Shown: in pieces, positions 26,715 through 36,887 of the stretch | How positions within the stretch are numbered: the stretch's first letter is position 1 | Layout: each line of letters opens with the position of its first letter | Source: Planctomycetota bacterium | GTDB taxonomy: Bacteria; Planctomycetota; Phycisphaerae; Phycisphaerales; SM1A02 | DNA: 64,000 bases | Direction of reading: 5' to 3' | Assembly: GCA_024230295.1 (NCBI GenBank) | Contig: JAAERN010000021.1 | Span: 1-64,000, forward strand | Notes under the pieces: generated by a model | What the model saw: the letters and a program-made list of their open reading frames with translations, nothing else | What the model was told of the DNA's origin: nothing | Database searches by the model: none | Translations under genes and position numbers: made by a program

Positions 26715-28214
26715 TCAGGTCGTTCGCCTGGGCACCCCGGCTGCAAGCGCATTTCGAACAGCTTCGACAAGTTGCGACGTGCGGAATGGCTTGAGGAGAA
26801 TTCCTTGCACACCGTCCGCGCTTGCTCTGACAATGGTGTGATCAGGGTCATAGCCAAAGCCAGTCATAAGGATCACAGGAACGTCGGGCATCATCTGCCG
26901 TGTCTTGGTGAAGACTTCGTAACCACTGGCGTCGGGCAGCCGAATATCTGAGACGACCATCGCAAAGCCTGCCTCACAGCAGGCTGTTTCGATGGATGCA
27001 AACGCAGTCGCGCCGTTCTCGCATGTGGTGACCGAGCAGCCGAGTTGCCTGAGCACCTGAGCGACCTCGCTGCGGACGCGATCTTCGTCGTCCACGACCA
27101 ACACCTTGAGGCCTTGGAAATCGGCATCCGGCTCGATGGCATGGATCTCATGCTCGGCATCGATGATCGATCTGGGGCCAGCGGCGCAGGCAGCAATGCG
27201 GTTGGTGATATCGACTGTGATCTGCTGAATGAGGGTTGCCGTCTCTTCGTTGCCTATGCCCCGGAGATGCGCCGCCATCCCTTGAAGGTCAGAAATGGGC
27301 CGCTCCAGTTCTGAACTCATATTCCGGGAAACCTGTTCGTTCGTTGCGATGCGTTCGACGACCAGCAGGTCGAGCAGATGCAGCACACTGGCGATGTATC
27401 CGGAAAATCGTTCAGCGAGGACTCGGTCATCTTCGGTGAACACATTCACCGTGTCTGCTTCAATGTTGAATACGCCGATGACATTGCCGTGAACGCGAAG
27501 GGGAACGGTGAGCGAACTTCTCGCGTCGTCCAAGCCTTCGCGGTACATCGGGTCCTTGCGGACATCGCCACACGAATAGGTATTGCCCGTGGCCGCGACC
27601 CACCCAGAGATGCCGTTGCCAGTTTCAGATACCGAGATCGTTTCACCAATTCGCATAGGCGAGAGGTTCTCGGAGATCACCAGTTCCAATCGGTCGGACC
27701 CCGGGGCGCGGAGGCGGATCTCGAAGTGGTCGAACTTGAGTTCCCGTTTGACGCTGGAAATGATTCGCTCTTCGAGCACTCGCAGCCGCTCTGCAATATT
27801 AAGTGAGGCGATTTCGTCACGATCAAAGTGGAGCAGCATCAGCCCAGCCTCGTCGACTGCATCGAGTCTGAGTTGCTGCGTGTGATCGTGGGTCACTTCC
27901 AGCAGGAGGCAGACATGGTGTCCCTTCTCAGAGGGTCTGACGATCACTTCCCAGTTCTGGCCGGCCCCCTCGATGTGAGTACGGGTCGAAACACCCGCGT
28001 TAAACTCCATACACCACTGGCGGCAACGATCCTGAACCGGGATTGGCAACTTGCCGAATCGTTCATCATGCCAGACGATGCTCCCTCCTGGCTCAAGCAC
28101 GACGATGGCGTCGGCGGCATTCAGGAGGATTCCGGTGGGAAGAGATCCAGTATCGCCTTGTGACGTATCGTCGTGTGCCCCGGTCGTTTGAGATGTCCGC
28201 GAAAGTTGGTCCAT
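26715..28214 (-). CDS. orphan PAS-GAF-receiver protein with histidine-less dimerisation helix
   Basis: A 499-residue cytoplasmic signalling protein. Residues 26-110 resemble a PAS domain (NAADAIVVLEPGGSIVWHD), 140-285 a GAF domain (EIRLRAPGSDRLEL, GISGWVAATG, SLTVPLRVHGNVIGVFNIEAD), 290-345 a helical pair resembling a histidine-kinase dimerisation region, and 369-490 a receiver domain with acidic residues DDED at 375-378, phospho-acceptor Asp423 in SDIRLPD, Thr451 and Lys475. In the kinase-like helix, SSELERPI (300-307) aligns with SHELRTPL, so the phosphorylated His is Ser301. There is no ATPase domain. It may be phosphorylated by another kinase. Confidence 0.8.
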   Translation of the reverse strand: MDQLSRTSQTTGAHDDTSQGDTGSLPTGILLNAADAIVVLEPGGSIVWHDERFGKLPIPVQDRCRQWCMEFNAGVSTRTHIEGAGQNWEVIVRPSEKGHHVCLLLEVTHDHTQQLRLDAVDEAGLMLLHFDRDEIASLNIAERLRVLEERIISSVKRELKFDHFEIRLRAPGSDRLELVISENLSPMRIGETISVSETGNGISGWVAATGNTYSCGDVRKDPMYREGLDDARSSLTVPLRVHGNVIGVFNIEADTVNVFTEDDRVLAERFSGYIASVLHLLDLLVVERIATNEQVSRNMSSELERPISDLQGMAAHLRGIGNEETATLIQQITVDITNRIAACAAGPRSIIDAEHEIHAIEPDADFQGLKVLVVDDEDRVRSEVAQVLRQLGCSVTTCENGATAFASIETACCEAGFAMVVSDIRLPDASGYEVFTKTRQMMPDVPVILMTGFGYDPDHTIVRASADGVQGILLKPFRTSQLVEAVRNALAAGVPRRTT

Positions 28215-28278
28215 TCGGACCCCTCATGATCTGACCAGAGGAAGCCTACCTCATGTCAGGCGAATGACAAGCAATTCG

Positions 28279-28303
28279 CCTTGACAGGAGAGGTATGTCA
28301 AGG
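28279..28303. promoter_or_regulatory. inverted repeat carrying TTGACA on both strands, divergent control region
   Basis: CCTTGACA at 28279-28286 and its exact reverse complement TGTCAAGG at 28296-28303 are separated by 9 bp. Each arm contains a perfect -35 hexamer, one per strand, in the 130-bp gap between the PAS-GAF-receiver gene (-) and the ABC operon (+). No strong -10 is found 17 bp from either, so an operator is as likely as a promoter pair. Confidence 0.4.
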
Positions 28304-28344
28304 AACGATCGCGTCCCATACCCTGCAGGAGTATCAATGATCGG

Positions 28345-29262
28345 ATGATTCGGGCAGCACACTTGACACGTCGTTTCGGTTCCGTTGTGGCGGTTGATGA
28401 TGTCTCCTTCGAGATTGAAAGGGGCAGGGTGGTCGGTTTTCTCGGTCCTAATGGTGCCGGCAAGACTACGACCATGCAAATGCTGGTTGGTGTATTGGCC
28501 CCAACAAGTGGCCAGTGCGTCATTGGCGGCGTCGATGTGGCTCAATCTCCGGTTAAAGCGCACCAGCAGATTGGGTGGCTTCCTGAGGGAGCTCCGGCAT
28601 GTGATGAGCTCCGTGTTGATGAATATCTCCGATTTCGCCGAGGGCTGTATGACCCCTCCACGGCGTTAGCGGTGCCTGAGGTGATTGAACGGTGCCAGCT
28701 CACCGAGGTGCGGCGGCGTATTGTCGGCCAGCTCTCACGCGGGTTCCGGCAGCGTGTCGGCCTGGCCGCTGCGATCATCAATGATCCCTCCGTCCTGATC
28801 CTGGATGAGCCTGGCACTGGGCTCGACCCGGTACAACAGAGGGCATTCAGGGGGCTTGTCCGGGATCTCGCCGAGGATCGAGCCATTCTGTTTTCGACTC
28901 ACCAACTTGGCGAGGCGATCGACGTGTGCGATGACCTTCTGATTATCGGTGGCGGAAAGTTGCTTGCCGACAGTTCGCTTGCCGAGGTGAAGCAGTCCGC
29001 GATGTCGAGCGCAACCCTTCTTGTCGAGACTCGTGGTATTGATGCAGCAAGCGTCCTTGGCAGGATTGACTCGTGCCGTGTTCTTGAGGTTCGACCAATC
29101 GATTCCGAGTGGAGCCAAAGTCGATGCTTGGTACCTCAAGAAGCGCACGCGGCGATTGCCGCCGCGGTCACTTCCGCAGGAGGAGGATTGCGGGCCTTGC
29201 AAGTTGAGACCGCGACATTGGAGTCGTGGGTGCACTCGGTGCTGCAAGGTGACGCGGCATGA
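28345..29262 (+). CDS. ABC-2 type transporter ATPase (GldA-like)
   Basis: A 305-residue ABC ATPase that powers an export complex at the inner membrane. It has Walker A GPNGAGKT (34-41), Q-loop in QQIGWLPEG, a non-canonical signature LSRGFRQR (130-137), Walker B LILDEP (151-156), and the switch His in FSTHQLGEA. About 85 residues of C-terminal extension follow, as in GldA and related ABC-2 ATPases. Its last 4 bp overlap the next gene, a GldF/GldG-like fusion, so the two form one transporter. Confidence 0.92.
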   Translation: MIRAAHLTRRFGSVVAVDDVSFEIERGRVVGFLGPNGAGKTTTMQMLVGVLAPTSGQCVIGGVDVAQSPVKAHQQIGWLPEGAPACDELRVDEYLRFRRGLYDPSTALAVPEVIERCQLTEVRRRIVGQLSRGFRQRVGLAAAIINDPSVLILDEPGTGLDPVQQRAFRGLVRDLAEDRAILFSTHQLGEAIDVCDDLLIIGGGKLLADSSLAEVKQSAMSSATLLVETRGIDAASVLGRIDSCRVLEVRPIDSEWSQSRCLVPQEAHAAIAAAVTSAGGGLRALQVETATLESWVHSVLQGDAA

Positions 29263-31958
29263 GACGCATCTTGGCAGTGGCATGGTGTGAGCTCAGGGTG
29301 TTCTTTCTGAGTCCATCGGGGTGGATTGTCCCGGCTCTCTTTTTGTTTGCCTCGGGGCTGGTCTTTATGCAAACAGCTTTTCGAGCTGGACATCCTGCAA
29401 CATTGCGGGGCGTCTTTGTATTCGACGCAGTCTTCCTACTCATCGCTGGTCCCGCAATTGTGATGGGCAGCTTCTGCGAGTCACGCCGCCGAGGCACATT
29501 GGCCTTACTTCAGGCGAGCCCCGCGTCGGCATGGGACATCGTGCTCGGCAAATGGCTCGGCGGGATGGGGGTTCTTGCAGTCGTGCTCGTGCCGACGTGG
29601 TCGCAGGTGCTGCTCCTTGAGAGTTATGGCCGACCTGATCTCGGTGCGCTCGCTGGCGGGTACCTCGGCCTGTTCCTGCTCGGCGGGGCTGTTTTGGCGA
29701 CTGGCCTGCTGGTATCCGCTTTGGTGATGAGCCAGGCCGTAGCGTTCCTCGTAACGGGATTGGCTTGGATTCTGGCCGCAGTATTGTTGGAGGTCGCGCT
29801 GCCCAAGATGCTTGGTCCTTCCTGGCGGGGGATGCTGTCTTCCCTAGATCCTCTTCAGCGTCAGCAGGACTTCACGCTCGGGCTGCTTGATTCAGCCAAC
29901 ATCGCCTACTTCGTGAGCCTTGCAGTCATTGTTCTGATGGCGGCGGCGGTGGTGACACGAGTCGGCGCTCGACGCACTCCGACGATCTTCGGTCTGGTCG
30001 GCCTGCTCGTTCTATTGGTTGGATTCAACGTGTCAGCAAGTAGCCCACAGCTTCGCTCGTATCTGGATGCCACGAAGAGCCGCGTGTATTCACTCAGCCC
30101 GCGAACCCTTTCGATGCTTACTGATATCGATGGGCAGTGGCAGGTCAGTGTGATGCTGCACGAGGATCGCGCAGATCCGGCGCTGCTTCGGCAAATCGAT
30201 GAGGTCCTCCAGCAGTTTTCGCAAGCCGCCCCGGAACTCGCCGTACAACGCCTCGATCCGGCAGATCAGCGTGACATTCTGGCATGGGAGCGTGTTCTGG
30301 CAGACTTACGAGCATTGGATTCTTCCAAAGCTGCAGAGTGGCGGGCTGCCATTCGCGGCGGGATCGACACCTTCGAATCACTGATTGTTTTTGCGCAGAC
30401 TGTGGCGGGACCGATGCGATCGGTGTCGGCGGGAGGAGACGATATATCTGCCGCCGTCTCGGCCCTGGCGATTATTGCCTCCCAAGGGCATCGCATTCTG
30501 GACACGGTCGAGCAGTCTATGGAGACCGGCCCCGCTCAACCTCTTCCGGACTGGATCGGTGCAAAGGCCATCCTTCAACAGGCACTCATGCAGTGGGGCA
30601 TGGAGCTCGGTGGCATGGATCATGCCCTGCGTTCGCGAGAGGGCGTGATGCCTGCGGTGTGTTCGGCGGAGTCGTTTGCAGCCCGAGCCGAGGAACTTGC
30701 CCGAGCGGCTGATCGCCTGGGCCAGTTGAGCCCGCTTCCATCGGCGGCGCTTGGCCGCCAGTTGCTGGAGGGCGAGGCTGCGGTTGTGATGGGTCCGGGC
30801 GGCGGGCGTGTTATTGCGGCGAGTCAGTTGATTCCGGGCGCGTTTTCGGAGGCAGGCGGAGGACGCGTCGCCTTTGATCAGCGATTCCGCGGCGAGCAGA
30901 TCATCGCTTCGGCAATCCGTTCGATCGCTGACGAAGTGACTCCTCGAGTGGTCTTTGTGCATGACGGCACTGTCTCAGCGCTTCAGCCCAGTAATCCGGA
31001 CATCGATGTTTCAGGCGCGGTCTCTATGCTTCGAGCAGGTGGTATGCAAGTCGAAGAGTGGCAGCCCCACCAAAGCCCTGTACGCCCCGACTGGGCTGCG
31101 GGACCAACTGCTTGGGTCATCCTCCCACCCGCTCGGCGTGGGGCGGTGGAAATGAGTTCCGATGAAGCCGCGCTTCTTCGAGCGACTGCGGATCTCATTG
31201 CCGCCGGGGAAGGCGTCATGCTGAATCTTTTTCCAAGCCAAGCGTCATCGCTCGGCCAGCCAGATCCATGGTCGGGGCTCGCCCGCGATCTTGGTGTGGA
31301 CGCACGAACATCGGAAGTTCTGCTCCGTGACATTTCGACGTCAGATGGCCGGCAGCCTCCACGGGCTTCAATCGAGTTGGCGGAGTTCCCCGCTGCCCAC
31401 GCGGTGGCTGCGGCGGTTCACGGGCAGCCTCTGACGCTGCCATTGCCGATCCACGTGTCGCTGCTGGCTGATACCAAGGATCTGGTGATTCTCGCAGAAG
31501 CGGAGCCGGATCCCGCCTTGTGGATGGAGCCTCGCTGGCGATCGCTGGTGTCGGCCGACCCTCGGCTGCGCCGTCGGCCGCCGACGTTCGATCCAGCCCG
31601 TGTTCCTCAGGAGCCGATTCCCGTGGCTGTTGGCGGTACGTCGCCCTACGGCGGTCGGATTCTGGTGATTGGCAGCGGGAACTGGATGCGCACGGGCGTG
31701 GCAGATGCCGCGACGAACGCCGGTGGCGATCGCATCGCGCTTGTGCATCCTGGCAACCATGAGTTGATGGTGTCCGGCACATCATGGCTTGCTGGGCTCG
31801 ATGATCGCATCGCTCGTGGCGCACTCAGTCAGGAGGTGGCGAGGCTGCGGAGTATCAGCTCAGCGGACAGACGATTCTGGGGATGGATGATTCTGGGGGT
31901 GCTGCCCGGCGGGGCGTTGTCGCTGGCGTTGGTGACATGGGTGAGGAGGCGGAACTGA
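29259..31958 (+). CDS. ABC-2 permease fused to GldG-like extracytoplasmic domain
   Basis: An 899-residue membrane protein. Residues 1-235 hold six hydrophobic segments with the ABC-2/GldF start pattern (AWCELRVFFLSPSGWIVPA) and FCESRRRGTLALLQASP. A further segment at about 240-260 leads into a GldG-like part beginning RVYSLSPRTLSMLTDI, which extends through a large extracytoplasmic domain to about residue 870. A final membrane helix and basic end (WVRRRN) close the protein. Fusion of F and G components is an architecture seen in non-gliding bacteria; cargo is unknown. It overlaps its neighbours on both sides (4 bp and 1 bp). Confidence 0.87.
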   Translation: MRRILAVAWCELRVFFLSPSGWIVPALFLFASGLVFMQTAFRAGHPATLRGVFVFDAVFLLIAGPAIVMGSFCESRRRGTLALLQASPASAWDIVLGKWLGGMGVLAVVLVPTWSQVLLLESYGRPDLGALAGGYLGLFLLGGAVLATGLLVSALVMSQAVAFLVTGLAWILAAVLLEVALPKMLGPSWRGMLSSLDPLQRQQDFTLGLLDSANIAYFVSLAVIVLMAAAVVTRVGARRTPTIFGLVGLLVLLVGFNVSASSPQLRSYLDATKSRVYSLSPRTLSMLTDIDGQWQVSVMLHEDRADPALLRQIDEVLQQFSQAAPELAVQRLDPADQRDILAWERVLADLRALDSSKAAEWRAAIRGGIDTFESLIVFAQTVAGPMRSVSAGGDDISAAVSALAIIASQGHRILDTVEQSMETGPAQPLPDWIGAKAILQQALMQWGMELGGMDHALRSREGVMPAVCSAESFAARAEELARAADRLGQLSPLPSAALGRQLLEGEAAVVMGPGGGRVIAASQLIPGAFSEAGGGRVAFDQRFRGEQIIASAIRSIADEVTPRVVFVHDGTVSALQPSNPDIDVSGAVSMLRAGGMQVEEWQPHQSPVRPDWAAGPTAWVILPPARRGAVEMSSDEAALLRATADLIAAGEGVMLNLFPSQASSLGQPDPWSGLARDLGVDARTSEVLLRDISTSDGRQPPRASIELAEFPAAHAVAAAVHGQPLTLPLPIHVSLLADTKDLVILAEAEPDPALWMEPRWRSLVSADPRLRRRPPTFDPARVPQEPIPVAVGGTSPYGGRILVIGSGNWMRTGVADAATNAGGDRIALVHPGNHELMVSGTSWLAGLDDRIARGALSQEVARLRSISSADRRFWGWMILGVLPGGALSLALVTWVRRRN

Positions 31959-33316
31959 TGTCATGGCGTACCACCTTGTGTGTTTGGGCACTCGCGGGTT
32001 TCATGTGGGCACTCGGACTTGGATTGGCCCCCCGCAGCGAAGCGGACGGCTACAAAGCGCAAGCGATGGCCGGTTTGGGGACGATTCCACTTCAGGCCGT
32101 TGAACGAATCGAAATCGCGAGGAGTGATCGAGCGTGGGTATTTGCTCGTGAAGCCGATGGCTGGTGGCAGATAGAACCGTTTCGGCATCGTGTGAATCCA
32201 GATTTGCTCATGGCCGTTCCCGCGACCTTGGAGTCGCTCGATGTGATTGACCGGATTGGCTCGGAAGATCCGGACATGCCAACTGCGGCTGATATTGGCC
32301 TCGAGCCGCCCGATGCTCGAGTTCGCATCGTCGCCGACGAGACGGGAGGCGGCGAGGCTCTCAGCGTCGAACTAGGTCGCCGTGGCATGGCTGGGCGAGC
32401 TTGGATGCGGCAGCGCTCAAGTGGCGGATTGTCCCAGCTCCTGGTGGTTGCTGCGGATCTTCACGATCTCATCGCAAGTGAGTCGCCTGAGACGTGGCGG
32501 GATTTGCGAGTGTTTCCCGGTCTCTCGGTGGACGCCACGCGATTGGAACGAACAGTCTCGGGCGAAACACTGGTTCTGGAGCGGGAGGGACGCAGTTGGC
32601 GGATCGCGGCGCCGCTTCCAACTCGCGCCGACGCGAACGCTGTAGCGAAGCATGTGTCCGAGATCGCTGGGGTTCGGGGCGAGGCTGTCTTGCTGGATGA
32701 GCCCGATGATGTGTCTGCATTCGGATTGGCTCCTCCGGTGGCGGTCGTTGCAGTCGACGTCGACGATCAACGAATGACGCTGCTTGTTGGAGATCGGGTT
32801 GGCGTCACAAGCCAGGCTCGATACGGGATGGTCGAAGGAGTGCCATCGATCATTCGAATTGCGTCTGATGATGTGGCACGCCTTCTTGGTGATCCGACGG
32901 CGTTGGTCGATCATACGGCGACGGATGTGTCAGCTGCCGATGTTGGAACCATTCGCGTGATGCGCCGCGATGATGAACTGTTGCTACAGCGTAATCTCGA
33001 TGTGTGGGAGTGTCTCGGTCGTGGCAGGGCTGACACCGATGTGATTGAGGGTTTGCTGCACGTGTTGATTGATACTCGGGCCGCCGAGGTCGCGCTTCAT
33101 GACGTCTACCCTGCCGAACTTGAGATTGCAGTCATTACGCTGCTGGACCGAGAAGGCGGCCCGCTCGACACCGTGCGAGTTCTACGAGAGCCAGATTCTG
33201 CTGCAGGACCAGGGCGGTGGGCGATGGAGAATGGCGACAAGGTGTTGCGAATCATGCCGGACGGCACCGACGTGCCGATCTACCCTGCTGAATTCGGCCT
33301 CTCGGGGACACCGTAA
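31958..33316 (+). CDS. DUF4340 domain protein, membrane-anchored partner of the ABC operon
   Basis: A 452-residue protein with one N-terminal membrane helix (about 5-24) and an extracytoplasmic body. It carries repeated DUF4340-type elements of the form W-x-[IV]-x-x-P (WWQIEPFRHRVNPD, WRIAAPLPTRAD) and the repeated theme ...VELGR / LVGDRVG.... DUF4340 proteins regularly follow GldG-like genes, and here the ATG overlaps the stop of the fusion (TGATG), supporting a shared complex. Function is unknown. The 3' end overlaps the convergent ribD by 37 bp. Confidence 0.82.
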   Translation: MSWRTTLCVWALAGFMWALGLGLAPRSEADGYKAQAMAGLGTIPLQAVERIEIARSDRAWVFAREADGWWQIEPFRHRVNPDLLMAVPATLESLDVIDRIGSEDPDMPTAADIGLEPPDARVRIVADETGGGEALSVELGRRGMAGRAWMRQRSSGGLSQLLVVAADLHDLIASESPETWRDLRVFPGLSVDATRLERTVSGETLVLEREGRSWRIAAPLPTRADANAVAKHVSEIAGVRGEAVLLDEPDDVSAFGLAPPVAVVAVDVDDQRMTLLVGDRVGVTSQARYGMVEGVPSIIRIASDDVARLLGDPTALVDHTATDVSAADVGTIRVMRRDDELLLQRNLDVWECLGRGRADTDVIEGLLHVLIDTRAAEVALHDVYPAELEIAVITLLDREGGPLDTVRVLREPDSAAGPGRWAMENGDKVLRIMPDGTDVPIYPAEFGLSGTP

Positions 33317-34425
33317 CGAACCAGCATGTCGTCGCCTCGGCGGTATTGTCCCCGAAGCGTGAGCCGGGTGACGGCAGAAACTGCGGCTGGCGCGAATCCA
33401 CGGATAGGAGGCGGCGCCTGATCGTCTCCGACGAGCAGTGGGGCGACGAAGACCGCGATTTCACGAACGAGATCCGCATCAAGCAGGCTGGAAATGAGAC
33501 CAGGGCCGGCCTCGGCGAGGACTGTCCCAATGTCATGTGCGGCAGCAATATCGCGGATCGTATCCCGGAGATTCAGGCGAGTTCCTTCTGGCACACCGCG
33601 GTGAACGATGACACCTCGTGATTCAAGCGGGCCGAGAACTTCGGTGGTGACTGTCGGCAGGCACGCCAGAATCACCGGCACTTCCCGAGCCGAACGGACG
33701 AGCGCCGACTCGAGCGGAAGGTCGCCCCGTGGGGCAATGATGACTCGCTTGGCGATCCGCTTGCATCGGACATTTCTCGCTGTGAGCAGGGGGTCGTCGG
33801 AGCGAACCGTTCCCATCCCGGTCAGGATGGCGTCGACTCTCCCACGTTCTCGGTGGACCAGTGAGCGTGCTCGCGTTCCGGAAAACCACTGGCTGTCACC
33901 GGTCCGCGTCGCAATACGTCCGTCGATGCTCTGCGCCCACTTCGCGGTCATCCATGGGAGTCCGGTTCGCAGGTTCCAGAGAAACGGATCGGTGACGTCG
34001 GTTGCCGCCTTGGTTGGTAGGTGCGTGACCTCAATACCTGCTTCTCGAAGTACAGCGGCACCTCCCGAAGCCTCTGGATGCGGATCGCTGACGCCGTAGA
34101 CGACGCGGGCGATGCCCGCACGAGCGATGGCGCCTGTGCAGGCGGGTGTGCGGCCTTCGTGTGTGCATGGTTCCAGCGTGACATACATCGTGGCACCGCG
34201 CGCCTCGGGGCCTGCCTGTGAGAGGGCTCGTACTTCTGCGTGGCTCTCGCCGCAGCGGCGGTGATGCCCTTCGCCGACCTTCTTCCCATCAGAGTCGATG
34301 ATGACGCATCCCACAAGTGGATTCGGCGATGCACCGCCGTACCCTCGAACGGCAAGTGCCGCGGCGCGATCGAGCCAAAGTCGATCGGCCGCGGCACTCG
34401 TCGTTGTCGATGCGGATGGACTCAC
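33280..34425 (-). CDS. ribD: bifunctional riboflavin biosynthesis deaminase/reductase
   Basis: Performs the deaminase and reductase steps on the pyrimidine intermediates of riboflavin synthesis. The 381-residue product has the N-terminal zinc deaminase motifs [16 protein letters not shown] (His62, Glu64) and [12 protein letters not shown] (Cys87, Cys96), then the reductase domain with [35 protein letters not shown] and [15 protein letters not shown]. The GTG start overlaps the fusA stop (GTGA), so ribD appears translationally coupled to EF-G. Other rib genes are not nearby. Confidence 0.94.
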   Translation of the reverse strand: MSPSASTTTSAAADRLWLDRAAALAVRGYGGASPNPLVGCVIIDSDGKKVGEGHHRRCGESHAEVRALSQAGPEARGATMYVTLEPCTHEGRTPACTGAIARAGIARVVYGVSDPHPEASGGAAVLREAGIEVTHLPTKAATDVTDPFLWNLRTGLPWMTAKWAQSIDGRIATRTGDSQWFSGTRARSLVHRERGRVDAILTGMGTVRSDDPLLTARNVRCKRIAKRVIIAPRGDLPLESALVRSAREVPVILACLPTVTTEVLGPLESRGVIVHRGVPEGTRLNLRDTIRDIAAAHDIGTVLAEAGPGLISSLLDADLVREIAVFVAPLLVGDDQAPPPIRGFAPAAVSAVTRLTLRGQYRRGDDMLVRYGVPERPNSAG

Positions 34426-36536
34426 GAGTGCGTGAGGACCGCTTCGCTCAGGTTCGGAGGCATGATGCGGTACTCGGCCGGCTCCATGGTGGAGGTGGCG
34501 CGGCCCTGCGTCATTCCGCGAAGAACAGTCGTGTATCCGAACATCTCCGACAGCGGGACTTCCGCAGAAATCACGCGGACCACGCCTCGCAGTTCCGAGT
34601 CGTTGATTTGGCCACGACGGCTCGCAAGATCGCCGGAGACGGAACCGAAAAATTCCTCTGGGGTCGTGATGGTGACTCGCATAATCGGCTCGAGCAAGGC
34701 CAGTCCAGCCTGACTGCACGCCTGACGGAATGCCAGTGAGCCGGCCTGCTCGAAGGCGATCTGGCTGGAGTCAACATCATGTGATGATCCATCGACCAAC
34801 TCGACGGCAATATTGACGACGGGGTAGCCTCCCAAGATGCCGGAGATCGCGGCGCTTCGGGCTCCACTTTCGACCGATGGAATGTATTCCCGCGGAATCG
34901 AACCCTGAGCGATCTTGTCGATAAAGGCGATGTTGTTCTTGAAGTCGACCCCCAACTCTTCGGCTTCGGCTGCCGTGCACGGGCGGACATTGATGATTGC
35001 ATCGCCGTATTGGCCACGTCCGCCTGTCTGTTTGACAAACTTTCCTCGGACGTTCTCGGCGGGTCCTGTGATGGTCTCGCGGTAGGACACACGCGGAGTA
35101 CCGACGTTGACGCCGATGTTCATGTCACGGGTCAGCTTGTTCTTGATGATCTCAAGATGAAGCTCGCCCATGCCGGAGATGATCGTCTCGCCCGTTTCGT
35201 CGTTGTAGCGAGATCGGAATGACGGATCTTCACGCTGGAGTGTTCCAAGCGCCTCGCCAAGTTTTTTCTTGTCATCCGTTGTTTTTGGTTCGATGGAAAG
35301 CGAAATGACGGGTTCCGGGAAGTGCATTCGCTCGAGGATGATCGGGTCATCTGTAGCACACAGCGTGTCGCCGGTGACACTGTTCTTGAGGCCGATGAGT
35401 GCGACGATCTGGCCGGCATGCGCGACGTCGATGGCTTGGCGATCCTTGGCGTGCATCTCATAGATTCGCGAGATGTTCTCTTTGCGACCGTTGCCTGGAT
35501 TCAGAACTCGCGTGCCCTTGGGCAGCGTGCCGGAGTAGATCCGGGCATATGTGAGATCGCCATGTGAGTCTGCTACGACTTTGAATACGAGTGCGGCAAA
35601 CGACGCATCGTCGGAATTCTCTCGCGCGAGTTTGGTGTCGGTATCGCGGGGGTCGGTTCCCTCCACGGGCGGAACTTCAGTCGGATCGGGGAGATAGTCG
35701 ATTGCCGCATTGAGCAGTCGCTGGATGCCGATGTTACGAAGAGCCGCGCCGCACAGAATCGGAATGCACTTATGGGCGAGTGTTCCTAGTCGGACGGCTG
35801 CTTGAATTTCATCGGATGTGATCGAGTGTTCGTCCTCGATGTACTTCTCGGTGAGAGACTCATCGAGGTCGGCGGCCTTCTCGACGAGTTCGTGCCGCCA
35901 GAGTTCGGCCATATCGACCATGTTTTCTGGGATATCTCGCTGCTCGACGACGGCGCCGAGCTCGCCACTGTCAAAGTAGTAGGCCTTCATTTCAAGAAGG
36001 TCGACGAGCCCTTCGAAGTCATCGCCTGCGCCGATCGGAATCTGCATGGCAATCGGGTTGGCGCCCAGACGCTCCCTGATCGTGTTGAAGGAGAACTCGA
36101 AGTTGGCGCCGATCTTGTCCATCTTGTTGATGAATGCGACGCGGGGGACGTTGTAGCGATCAGCCTGACGCCACACGGTCTCACTCTGAGCCTCAACGCC
36201 TTCCTTGCCATCGAAGACAGCGATCGCGCCGTCGAGAACGCGCATTGAACGCTCGACTTCGATGGTGAAGTCGACGTGTCCGGGCGTATCGATCAGGTTG
36301 ACGCTGTAGGTCTCACCATGATGATCCCACGGGCAGGTTGTCGCGGCAGACTGAATTGTGATACCGCGCTGCTGCTCTTCTTCGAGGAAGTCCATCGTCG
36401 CTGTGCCTTCGTGCACCTCGCCGAGCTTGTAATTCTTGCCCGTGTAGTACAACACACGCTCGGTGACCGTGGTCTTTCCGGCGTCGATGTGGGCGCAGAT
36501 GCCGATATTTCGGACGAGTCTCAGTTCGGTGGACAT
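34422..36536 (-). CDS. fusA: elongation factor G
   Basis: The translocation GTPase of protein synthesis. The 704-residue product has G1 AHIDAGKT (15-22), switch [16 protein letters not shown], and the complete domain II-V series, including YGDAII... in domain IV and the C-terminal [22 protein letters not shown]. All GTPase motifs are intact, so it is probably functional. The start at 36536 matches the family N-terminus; the frame open to 36863 is upstream noise. It lies between an rnhB-like gene and ribD and away from rpsL, rpsG and tuf. Confidence 0.97.
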   Translation of the reverse strand: MSTELRLVRNIGICAHIDAGKTTVTERVLYYTGKNYKLGEVHEGTATMDFLEEEQQRGITIQSAATTCPWDHHGETYSVNLIDTPGHVDFTIEVERSMRVLDGAIAVFDGKEGVEAQSETVWRQADRYNVPRVAFINKMDKIGANFEFSFNTIRERLGANPIAMQIPIGAGDDFEGLVDLLEMKAYYFDSGELGAVVEQRDIPENMVDMAELWRHELVEKAADLDESLTEKYIEDEHSITSDEIQAAVRLGTLAHKCIPILCGAALRNIGIQRLLNAAIDYLPDPTEVPPVEGTDPRDTDTKLARENSDDASFAALVFKVVADSHGDLTYARIYSGTLPKGTRVLNPGNGRKENISRIYEMHAKDRQAIDVAHAGQIVALIGLKNSVTGDTLCATDDPIILERMHFPEPVISLSIEPKTTDDKKKLGEALGTLQREDPSFRSRYNDETGETIISGMGELHLEIIKNKLTRDMNIGVNVGTPRVSYRETITGPAENVRGKFVKQTGGRGQYGDAIINVRPCTAAEAEELGVDFKNNIAFIDKIAQGSIPREYIPSVESGARSAAISGILGGYPVVNIAVELVDGSSHDVDSSQIAFEQAGSLAFRQACSQAGLALLEPIMRVTITTPEEFFGSVSGDLASRRGQINDSELRGVVRVISAEVPLSEMFGYTTVLRGMTQGRATSTMEPAEYRIMPPNLSEAVLTHS

Positions 36537-36887
36537 GGATCTGCTCGCTGGTCTTCCGGAAAGTTGCCGGAGTGGGTTCTGTGAGGCGGTTGCCTCGGGA
36601 AAGAAAGAAATCGGACCGATCGACCTGATCGGTTTTTGTTCGAGATGAAGTGGGGTTTGCCGGGCGGCCAGAGCCGCGGGGCAAGATTTGGGCTGGGGCC
36701 CGGCATCACGCCGGATAGGGTCCTCAGCGTGGCCGGGCGTGCTCGTCCTCGTCGTTTGGCATTGGCGGGCTCCTCCCGACGCATTCCGGGCCTGTAATGG
36801 CACCGCCAGCCGCGCGGCCAGCGATGAATCACGAATGGTATCGTCAAAATCGCCAAGAACCAAGAGATAGATGAAGGAATTTGCTTC
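36537..36887. other. 351-bp fusA upstream region
   Basis: Gap between the rnhB-like gene and fusA, both on the - strand. No convincing gene was found; the open frame upstream of fusA has no family sequence. It must hold the fusA promoter and leader. A hairpin at 36615-36633 and several GC-rich short repeats of GCCGG/CCGGC type are visible. Confidence 0.6.
36615..36637 (+). terminator. terminator-like hairpin in the fusA leader region
   Basis: ACCGATC at 36615-36621 pairs perfectly with GATCGGT at 36627-36633 around a 5-nt loop. On the + strand it is followed by a T-run (36633-36637), the form of an intrinsic terminator, though no + strand gene ends nearby. On the - strand the hairpin is followed by CCGATTTCTTTCTTTCC, which could end rnhB-like transcription or act in the fusA leader about 80 nt before the start codon. 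Confidence 0.45.
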
